Source: Pycnococcus provasolii (Eukaryota; Chlorophyta; Pseudoscourfieldiophyceae; Pseudoscourfieldiales). From it: a DNA stretch of 64,000 nucleotides. Both the position numbers and the translations under genes were made by a program. How positions within the stretch are numbered: position 1 is the first letter of the stretch; each line of letters starts with the position of its first letter. The stretch covers positions 248,001 through 312,000 of the forward strand of contig CP150586.1 of the NCBI GenBank assembly GCA_049487715.1, in the 5' to 3' direction. Below, in pieces: positions 57,369 through 64,000 of the stretch. Below the pieces are notes generated by a model. That model was not told the DNA's origin, made no database searches, and was given only the letters and a program-made list of their open reading frames with translations.

Positions 57369-60194
57369 TCAATAGTCGTCGTACTCGCCGTGATTCATGA
57401 ACGATTTCATGAACGGCGTCCAGACAAGCCTCGGCTTCTTGCTGAGACGAACCACCTTACCTTGAGAGTCGCGTTTTCGGCACGGGTCCTTACAGGCTTC
57501 AGCAGCCGACTGATGCGGTGGTGCTGTGCTGTCATCTCGTCCCGTAGCTTGGCACTCGCCACCAGCTTTGTCGTCGTACTCGCCGTATTCCACCTCGCTA
57601 GCGACAAATGTCGCCAAGTCTGGTACCACCTCCAGTTCCGCCTTACCATTCCGCTTGCGCATGGCTTTTGCCTCGCTGAGAATGGTATAGTTCTCGGGGA
57701 GCGCGACGAGCCACGCGCCGTCCACGAACGTGGAGAGCATCGTATCATCTCTCACCGTGAAAGGTTGGAGTGCGATTGGGGTCGTCGAATCCGCCTGCAG
57801 CTTGTCGAGGTGGCACTCTCGCAAGCCGAGCAGCTTGAAGTTGCTGCCCAGCGCGTACTGAAGCATTTCCTGCGTGTACTCCTGTCCTTTTGAAGCATGT
57901 ACACCGCCATACTTGTACGTCATTGCAATAGCGAGTCCCGCAGGATTCCAGTCCACGAGTCCAAGAAAAACTACCGCGTTGGCAGTCACGCATGCGCCCA
58001 TTTCCGCGCGTAGGTGACAGCAGAATGCACGCGTCGCCAGGTCGGGCATGCCGCGTGCTGTGACGACGACGCAGCCTCCTTCGATGCGCTTCCACACTCT
58101 CTGCTCGACGAGTTGCTGGAAGACGGCATCTTTCTCCACGATGATGACGAATTTGCAGTTGCACGTGACCTTCATCTCCGCAATCTCGGAAATGTCTCCA
58201 GGTATGGGAATGCCCCCCTGTCCCGTCGTCATTCCATCGAGCTGTGCGCCACGTGCGGTGCGCACGACAAGGCAGCCTGCGTACGAGCCTTTAAATGAGC
58301 AGCACAAGTGCAGGTCCATGCGACGACACTTCAGGAGTGCGCACGCGCTATTCACGGCTCTTGTGACGGAATACACTTTCGGAAAGAGCCGCGATGGTGG
58401 TGGTGGTGGTGATGCTGCAGCAGCCTCGAGGTTGCAGCTGCTGCTGTTGTTGTTGTTGTTCGACGACGACGACGACGACGGTTTCAAGAAGCATTCGCGT
58501 ATGCGATCCGAGAGCCGTGCATCGCTCTCGACAGTCGCGGAAGAAGCCAAGGCTTTTATGCAGTCAACCGGCGCGAGAGTCTTGAGCAGGTAATACAGGT
58601 TGCGAATTGTCCTTTTGCTGTTTGATCGTATCAAGTTGCATGCTTCGACAATGACGACGAGTGTGCGCACGTACAGCGGGTTTGGTTTCAAAGTTGACGA
58701 CGCGGCGAATTTCAAGGCGCTGGTGACTGGGACTGGTTGCTGGTTGGCGTCCAGGCGTGCGAACGTTCGCATGAGCGGAGGGGGGGTTGTTGTTGTTGTT
58801 GTTGCGGCAGCGGCGGCATCCGCATGGTGTTGTTTGAGAGCGTGCTTGATGTGTTGCAGGACGAGAGCACGCACGCGTTTCTGCACACTGCTCGATCCGT
58901 CGTCGTCGTTGTCGTCTTCTTCTTCTCCTTTTGGTTGATTGTTGTTGTGAGAGTAGGGGAACGAGACATCACCGTGTTGAAGAAGGTCTGTGTCCATGCT
59001 CATCTCCAGGAGAAGTTGCTGCTGCGAATCCTCGTCGTCGTCGTCGTCGTCGTCGTCCGCAAGATAAAAATCAAGGTATTCGTCGTCATCCTCAGGTATC
59101 CTATTCATCATCATCGCCTCAGATGGAGGCTGCTGGTTGTCCCCGTCGTCGCGAAGCATGGGTGCGACGAAGAGCTGGCACGTGCCGCCACCGCGCATCG
59201 TCACAATCACGCTCAAGGGTGCGCCGCGACCCATCTGCACGAGCACGCTCGTCGCGAAGCTTCCGAAAGGGGAGAGGCGGTGCAGGAACTTGCGCCGGAA
59301 CTTCTCCGTGTGGTGCTCCGGACAGCCCTCCTCAGGCTCGCACAGGACGCTCACGGTGGAGTCGCCATCCGCGTCCTCAAGCCGAATGCTCAGGCGGTTG
59401 AAGTGCGACGGGCTGAGACCCTCGAAGCAGACGCTCGAGCCGTCCATTGTCACCGCGACGTCTTCGACGTCCGCGTGATTCAGCTCCGACAAGATGTCCA
59501 GCATCACGCTCGCGTGCTCTGTGAACATCTGGTGCGTGAATGTGAACCTCTCCGGGTCGATGCGGAACTCTTCGCCGTCGTCGAGCACCTCCATGAGCGG
59601 GATCTGGTGCGTGGAGATCTTCGTCGCCGTCGTCGTGCACCGCTGAATGTACACGTAGAGGTGCGCCGTCGACGGCGCACCGGCAGCATTTCCGCGCGTG
59701 CTCCTGCGTGCACCGTTTCCCGTCTCCGTTGTTGTCTGGCGATGCTGGCTCTTATGCCTTGTGCTTCCTCGTCGCGCGTACTCTCCGATGTTGCTTGGTG
59801 CCGCGGCGTTGCTTGCGTACTGCACGATTTCGACGGAGTCGCTTTTCTTGACGTTGTATTTGAGCGCGTGCACGAGTAGTTCCGGCCTGAAGGATATGCG
59901 CACGACGTCGCGTTCCGCGTGCGGCATGTCGAAGTCCTCGAAGAGTCCTTCCCGTGCCCCGTGCGGGAAGTTTGCGTCAAGGCACGTCGACTGCGCGATA
60001 TCTGTCGCGAATACCTGAACATTTTTCTTTCTCGTCGCAATGAGACTGACTTTTTCTTGTGACACTTCAGCAGAAACGAGGTCCATGATAGCCGATAAAG
60101 TTGCTGGGTGCGCCACACGTGCCCGGAATAAAATCTTGGATAAAGGTGGTGGAGGAGGAGGAGGTGCAGGTGCAGAGGGTGGTTGAGCCATCAT
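57369..60194 (-). CDS. PCNA-like sliding clamp fused to Spo11/TopoVI-A
   Basis: 941 residues in one frame from the ATG at 60194 (a second Met follows immediately). Residues about 20-346 have the two-lobe PCNA/Hus1/Rad9 clamp pattern: FRARVAHPATLSAIMDLVS, VVRISFRPELLVHALKY, then DPERFTFTHQMFTEHASVML and, at the end, RKFLHRLSPFGSFATSVLVQ and GTCQLFVAPML. An acidic linker (about 350-435) joins a Spo11/TopoVI-A part: a winged-helix region with RTIRNLYY (Tyr534/535 candidates for the DNA-cleaving tyrosine), and a Toprim fold with VIIVEKDAVF (Glu687), VVTARGMPDLATR and LVDWNPAG (Asp748, Asn750). Spo11 makes meiotic double-strand breaks as the TopoVI-A homologue. The tail contains KKPRLVWTPFMKSF. 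A clamp-Spo11 fusion is unknown to me. An intron or in-frame start in the linker cannot be excluded. Confidence 0.85.
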   Translation of the reverse strand: MMAQPPSAPAPPPPPPPLSKILFRARVAHPATLSAIMDLVSAEVSQEKVSLIATRKKNVQVFATDIAQSTCLDANFPHGAREGLFEDFDMPHAERDVVRISFRPELLVHALKYNVKKSDSVEIVQYASNAAAPSNIGEYARRGSTRHKSQHRQTTTETGNGARRSTRGNAAGAPSTAHLYVYIQRCTTTATKISTHQIPLMEVLDDGEEFRIDPERFTFTHQMFTEHASVMLDILSELNHADVEDVAVTMDGSSVCFEGLSPSHFNRLSIRLEDADGDSTVSVLCEPEEGCPEHHTEKFRRKFLHRLSPFGSFATSVLVQMGRGAPLSVIVTMRGGGTCQLFVAPMLRDDGDNQQPPSEAMMMNRIPEDDDEYLDFYLADDDDDDDDEDSQQQLLLEMSMDTDLLQHGDVSFPYSHNNNQPKGEEEDDNDDDGSSSVQKRVRALVLQHIKHALKQHHADAAAAATTTTTTPPPLMRTFARLDANQQPVPVTSALKFAASSTLKPNPLYVRTLVVIVEACNLIRSNSKRTIRNLYYLLKTLAPVDCIKALASSATVESDARLSDRIRECFLKPSSSSSSNNNNNSSSCNLEAAAASPPPPPSRLFPKVYSVTRAVNSACALLKCRRMDLHLCCSFKGSYAGCLVVRTARGAQLDGMTTGQGGIPIPGDISEIAEMKVTCNCKFVIIVEKDAVFQQLVEQRVWKRIEGGCVVVTARGMPDLATRAFCCHLRAEMGACVTANAVVFLGLVDWNPAGLAIAMTYKYGGVHASKGQEYTQEMLQYALGSNFKLLGLRECHLDKLQADSTTPIALQPFTVRDDTMLSTFVDGAWLVALPENYTILSEAKAMRKRNGKAELEVVPDLATFVASEVEYGEYDDKAGGECQATGRDDSTAPPHQSAAEACKDPCRKRDSQGKVVRLSKKPRLVWTPFMKSFMNHGEYDDY

Positions 60195-60419
60195 GACGCA
60201 CACGCAGGCTGGAATAATTTGAGACAAATAAATAAATGACAGGTGGTCTCAGATGGGATGAGAAGCAGGTAGGTGAAGCAGGTATCAGCTGATCGCAAAG
60301 CAGGCCCTGGAGCCGGAAGGCGAAGCAGGCCCCGAATCATCTCGGGAAAGGAAAGGGTCGTAGGCACTACAAGCGGCCCTCTGGGGGGTTTTGGGGCACT
60401 TTGCGCATTTCGCCTCTTT

Positions 60420-60525
60420 TGGGGCAGAATCACGGCCCTCCCCTGAGCCTTGGGGCAGAATCACGGCCCTCCCCGGGGGTTTGGGGCAGAACCTCGGCCC
60501 TCCCTCAGGCAGAATCTCGGCCCGC
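60420..60525. repeat. About 41-bp tandem repeat, roughly four degenerate copies
   Basis: The core TTGGGGCAGAATCACGGCCC recurs with variable GC-rich spacers; the later copies are shorter (GGGGCAGAACCTCGGCCC, AGGCAGAATCTCGGCCC). Confidence 0.75.
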
Positions 60526-60608
60526 GTTCTTATAGGTAGGGGATTCGTACCACAGGGGATGCAAAAACGTGCACCTAGTCAGTTACGACGTAGTAGGTTG
60601 GGGGGCGT

Positions 60609-60671
60609 GATCGCGTGACGGGGAGGTCTAATCGCGTGACGGGGAGGTCTAATCGCGTGACGGGGAGGTTT
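60609..60671. repeat. 21-bp tandem repeat, three copies
   Basis: Unit (G/A)ATCGCGTGACGGGGAGGT plus CT occurs three times head to tail with only end differences. Confidence 0.9.
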
Positions 60672-60701
60672 GGAGAAATCGGAGTGGAAATACCACGTGT
60701 A

Positions 60702-61646
60702 CTATTGATATTCATTCGGGAATCCATCCTTGCCGCGGTCGACCATGGACATGCCATTGCCGCCCTTGGCCCCAGTGCCCGCCTTGCCGTCGGCGCCCAC
60801 CTTGGCGGACGCCGCGCCGCCCTCCTTGCCGCGGTCGACCATGGACATGCCATTGCCGCCCTTGGCCCCAGTGCCCGCCTTGCCGTCGGCGCCCACCTTG
60901 TGGCCCTCCTTGGCGCGGTCGACCATGGACGTGCCAGTGCCTCCCTTGGCCCCAGTGCCCGCCTTGCCGTCGGCGCCCACCTTGGCACTGCGTTCACCAC
61001 CGCGTTGACCACCGCGTTGATTCGGCGTCTTGTAGTCGACATGAAGGCGCGCCTTGATGTCTGCTATCACCGCCTCGTAGCTCCGATTCGTGGATCCTGA
61101 TGACATCCACGGCAAGAATGGCGAATCCTTTACTTCGAGGACGGTGAGTCCGCGCAAGCGAAGGAGGACGTTCAGCATGCTGAGCGTGTGCGTCTGGTAC
61201 GATGCCGGAGGCGCACGGCCATTATACTCGCCCGACGTCCATGAGAGGTTGCACATCGGCAGACGCTCCGCGAAAAGCACGCACTCGAGGAGGAACTTCA
61301 CGTAACCCGCGAGACGGACTTGCAGCGACGCCGTGCGGAGGACGAACCCTTCACGTGGGCATGGATGGAGGCAGGTGGGAGAGAGAGAGTTCAAGCTTTC
61401 ACGCCGTTCATGTCGTTCGACGCGCTTAAGGCGCACTTCGCGCTCTTGAATTGGAATAACGCCGCGTTGGAACTTAAATACGTCGACAGCGAGGGAGTAT
61501 CGCGCGCGAGACACGCGACGGCTAAATTGAAAAGCGCACGGGACAACTAGGAACCGCTCTTGCGGCGTGGGTTTTGCTCCGCTGGAGCGTGCTTTGTACG
61601 TGGTGACTGAAGCTTTGAGCTTTGAACGCACGAACATCTCGCCCAT
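60702..61646 (-). CDS. Hypothetical protein with Gly-rich C-terminal repeats
   Basis: 314 codons from an ATG at 61646. Residues about 105-205 look like ordinary globular protein (SLQVRLAGYVKFLLECVLFA, PMCNLSWTSGEYNGR, NRSYEAVIADIKARLHVDY). Residues about 215-310 are three copies of a Gly/Ala/Lys-rich unit (AKVGADGKAGTGAKGG plus a MVDRGKEG-type end). I recognise no family. The opposite strand has a competing frame (61238-61550) of plausible composition over the N-terminal part, so the first 100 residues on this strand are doubtful. Confidence 0.4.
   Translation of the reverse strand: MGEMFVRSKLKASVTTYKARSSGAKPTPQERFLVVPCAFQFSRRVSRARYSLAVDVFKFQRGVIPIQEREVRLKRVERHERRESLNSLSPTCLHPCPREGFVLRTASLQVRLAGYVKFLLECVLFAERLPMCNLSWTSGEYNGRAPPASYQTHTLSMLNVLLRLRGLTVLEVKDSPFLPWMSSGSTNRSYEAVIADIKARLHVDYKTPNQRGGQRGGERSAKVGADGKAGTGAKGGTGTSMVDRAKEGHKVGADGKAGTGAKGGNGMSMVDRGKEGGAASAKVGADGKAGTGAKGGNGMSMVDRGKDGFPNEYQ
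60728..60990. repeat. About 75-bp unit repeated three times
   Basis: The near-identical sequence around CGGTCGACCATGGACATGCC to CGGCGCCCACCTTG occurs at about 60735-60805, 60833-60902 and 60917-60987 with short variable spacers. It encodes the Gly-rich repeats of the gene above. Confidence 0.85.
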
Positions 61647-61672
61647 TCCCCACCTGTCAATGCCGCGGATAA

Positions 61673-61808
61673 TAGAAGGTGGTCAAAATTTCTAACCCTG
61701 ACCCAAAAAGTACAAAGGTGTGGGTCTTGTTTGACAACGTTAGAAGGTGGTCAAAATTTCTAACCCTGACTGAAAAACTACTAAGGCATGGGTCTTGTTT
61801 GACAACGT
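61673..61808. repeat. 68-bp direct tandem repeat, two copies
   Basis: Both units begin AGAAGGTGGTCAAAATTTCT and end GGTCTTGTTTGACAACGTT, with a few differences in the middle. Each unit also carries one CTAACCCTGA, telomere-like on the complementary strand. Confidence 0.9.
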
Positions 61809-62005
61809 TAGATCGTGTCGCCGTTCGCGACGCGAAGCGGTAAGCGTCGCATGTAATGGCCCATCTATATTCGTCTCTCAACCTTGCCGCGACTGTGAGC
61901 GAGTATGGTGTGACATCACGCCGTCAGCGTGATGTCACGTTCTGGTGTCGCAGGGCTTAGGTCGCCAAACACAGCCGGCCCGACCAAATTCCTCGACCAA
62001 CAGGA

Positions 62006-62054
62006 TTAGGGTTAGGGGTAGGGGTAGGGGTAGAGTTAGGGTTAGGGTTAGGGT
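62006..62054 (+). repeat. Interstitial telomere-like TTAGGG array
   Basis: A run of TTAGGG, degenerate TAGGGG and again three TTAGGG units in one orientation, about eight units in 49 bases. The window continues beyond it, so it is interstitial. Confidence 0.85.
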
Positions 62055-62381
62055 GAGGAGGGTTGCCTATCATCTGTCGTTTTTCTTGCCTCTTTGGTAC
62101 AACGGGGAAAGAAGGCTCTAACGGGACTTCATGTCCATGGAGGGTCGACGCACTTCTGCACGACATTGCGTCCCACACAGGTACGTTAAGGACGAGCTAA
62201 GGAAGGAAAACAACCACACCTCACCAGTGTACACGTTACAACTTACATCACACACAACGAACCTCCAGCGCGACCGTGCATGCCACGCACGACTGGCGAT
62301 GCGCGGCGCCATTGATGGCGCGAGAAGATGGCGTCGCCCAAACCCCAATCTTGAAAATAGTAACTCCGACCTTTTTGGTTG

Positions 62382-62611
62382 ACGTATTCCGGGGAGGTTG
62401 TCTCGCCGCCGTCGAGCGCTGGCGCCTTTGGAATCTCGCTCGGAACGGTGGATGGCCAGCTGAACTTTGCCGTGCGCATCGAGGAGGGAGTTTACCGCGA
62501 GATGACGGGCTACAAGTGTCCCGTGACCGCCGGGAAATGGAGCTTCGTCAGCGGTCGCTACGACGGATCGTCGATGTACATGAACGTCGACGGATACGTC
62601 TGCCAGTTCAA
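62382..62611 (+). pseudogene. LamG-like domain fragment
   Basis: The frame reads GAFGISLGTVDGQLNFAVRI, CPVTAGKWSFVSGRYDGSSM and YMNVDGYVCQF, the beta-strand pattern of laminin-G/concanavalin-like domains (W-F-vs-g-ryDG-s). It has no ATG, signal or other modules. It stops abruptly where BEACH homology begins at 62612, out of frame with it. It is probably a remnant of a gene like the lectin-LamG pseudogene at 54695. Confidence 0.6.
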
Positions 62612-64000
62612 GCACTTCACGCCGCGACAGCAGCCTGGCGCGTTGGGGCGCTCACCAATTTGGAGTACCTGCTCAAGCTGAACGAGCTTGCAGGTCGCCG
62701 ACGTGGCGACCCGAACAAACACCCGTTCGTGCCATGGGTGATTGACTTCACGGTTGACCCAGACGACGATGGCGACGACGGCGGCGTCGGCGACGGAGGC
62801 ATCATCGACGACTCCCCCGCCTCCTCCTCCTCCACCACCACCTCCTCCACCACCACCACCACCACCTCCGCCGCCGCCGCCGCCGGCTGGCGTGATCTTA
62901 CACGCTCGAAATGGCGAATCAATAAGGGAGATGAGCAGCTGCTCGCTTCGTACAGCATTGGCGAGCAGATGCTTGCGCAGTGGCGCACCATCACCACCGA
63001 CGACGACGATGCCGTGCCGCCGCCGGAGGCTTGTCCACACCACGTTCCGGACGCCCCGCTGTCCGAGCTCGCTTATCACATCTACTTTGCGAGACACCTG
63101 CCTCTGGCAAGTTTGACGCGTGCCGTACGCACGCGCTTCGAGGCGAGAGAGTATCCAAAGACACTCGTGAGACTTTACTCTTGGACACCGGACGAGTGCG
63201 TGCCAGAGCTGTACGAGGATGAACACTTCTTTGAAAGCAGACACAGAGAATTCGCCGATATGGCGGTTCCCGATTGGTGCCTTGGCAAAGATGAAAACGT
63301 GCAGCAGGCGCGCCGGCGCTTCATCGAAAAACACAGACGCGCCCTGGAGGGTCGACGTGCGAGTTCGGAACTGCATCGGTGGATCGATCTCGTGTTTGGA
63401 GCGGCTTTGTTTGGCGACGACGCTGTGAGCGCGATGAACGTGCCTCTCGTGCCCAGCGACGCCGCGACAGCACGTAGTCATGTTGCACATGCTTTTGGGA
63501 AAGGTCGTGTGCCTGGCGATGCGTCGAATGGATGGATGCGAGGCGAGTTCACGCGCGCTTCGGCAGATGTCTGTCCCATGTCTGAACGAATCTTTCGTCA
63601 GGCGCACGGAATCTGCGCCATCTTTCGAAGTGCTCACCCAAAGAGACTTTCACACGGAGGAGTGGTGTCACGCCTCCTATCAGATGTCGGTGGCAATGAC
63701 GACGACGACGACGACGACGACGACGATGATGACAGCGATGATGACATCACTATCGCCACATCCACACCCACACCCAAGATGGTGCCGCCATCAATTGTCC
63801 TTCCAAATCAACAGCGACGTGAGAAGCGACGCAGCAGCGCGATGACATTGATTACATTGGCACGAGATGAGGATGTACGCGCTCTTGGCGTGATTGTCGT
63901 CAGCATTGCGCTCATGCAGCCTGCACTAGCACCTTCCAAGATTCCCACCGGATGTGAGGCGTCGGCGGCCGCCGCACGGCAGCAGCTACCGGCAATCACA
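62612..64000 (+). pseudogene. 5'-truncated duplicate of the BEACH region of the WDR81/GFS12-type gene (runs off window)
   Basis: Near identical to 15122-16504, with a handful of substitutions and length changes in ACC/GCC, GAC and GAT triplet runs. The original frame is open to the window end, from LHAATAAWRVGALTNL onwards. The first 170 residues of the parent, including the kinase-like region and start codon, are missing. An ATG at 62537, inside the LamG fragment but in the BEACH frame, could provide a new start (MELRQRSLRRIV...). Whether the copy goes on to the WD40 repeats cannot be seen. Confidence 0.8.

Larger units (their letters stand above)
60195..60701. other. Intergenic with two short tandem repeat clusters
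   Basis: It contains a degenerate repeat of about 41 bases in roughly four copies (60420-60525, core GGGGCAGAATCACGGCCCTC) and an exact 21-base triplet repeat (60609-60671). No gene was recognised. Confidence 0.7.
61647..62381. other. Intergenic, repeat-bearing, with telomere-like array
   Basis: It contains a 68-bp tandem pair (61673-61808) and the TTAGGG-type array at 62006-62054. No convincing gene on either strand. Confidence 0.6.

Noticed and set aside
60606-60671. Possible replication-origin iterons (21-bp repeats)
   Set aside because: Nothing else origin-like is nearby, and short tandem repeats are common in this segment.

Overview
The window is nuclear DNA of a compact, intron-poor unicellular eukaryote. 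Genes are single long open frames, often convergent with gaps of only 14 to 120 bases. They encode formin, BEACH-WD40, Sfi1, TB2/DP1/HVA22 and Spo11 proteins, and there is no operon-like or bacterial signal. A GFS12/WDR81-type gene with a degenerate kinase-like region, an HVA22-like protein and an OPR-like helical-repeat protein of the sort used in algal organelle RNA metabolism suggest a green-lineage microalga (prasinophyte-like). This assignment is inference. Starts were moved to the first credible ATG wherever the longest open frame began at GTG or TTG.

Left part (1-26.2 kb), ordinary gene space. It holds an LRR fragment (-), a protein built on a 66-bp tandem repeat (+), a PH-ankyrin-FH1-FH2 formin (-), a basic/Gly-rich protein (+) convergent with a secreted SGNH/GDSL hydrolase (-), a coiled-coil nuclear-like protein (-), a WDR81/GFS12 BEACH-WD40 protein (+), a SANT/Myb protein (-), an HVA22/REEP-like membrane protein (-), an OPR-like gene split by a frameshift (+) and an F-box-like gene without a visible ATG (-).

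Middle part (26.7-43.2 kb), a recent tandem segmental duplication. It holds two nearly identical giant receptor-like genes, both on the minus strand. Each has a signal peptide, two type-1 periplasmic-binding-protein-like regions, fibronectin type II module(s), a Cys-rich ephrin-receptor/GCC2-GCC3-like region and about nine membrane spans, with one conserved phase-2 intron. Copy 1 has five FN2 modules and copy 2 has one. Copy 2 has lost its C-terminal tail at a junction beside a degenerate RNase H-like retroelement fragment.

Right part (43.5-64 kb). It holds a giant Sfi1-type centrin-binding repeat protein (-), a Gln/Asn-rich protein (-), a patchwork of broken gene fragments (SUEL lectin-LamG-IPT/TIG, importin-9, BACON-like/EGF), and then the most striking gene: a single open frame joining a PCNA-like sliding clamp to a Spo11/TopoVI-A protein. 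The last 4 kb are repeat-rich. They carry several short tandem repeats, an interstitial TTAGGG array and a LamG fragment joined at a microhomology to a 5'-truncated, about 99% identical copy of the BEACH segment seen near 15-16.5 kb; this copy runs off the window.

The genes are not a pathway cluster. Two themes do recur: cytoskeleton and membrane traffic (formin, Sfi1, WDR81, HVA22) and a set of extracellular-domain genes that is being duplicated and broken up. No rRNA, tRNA or CRISPR was recognised.
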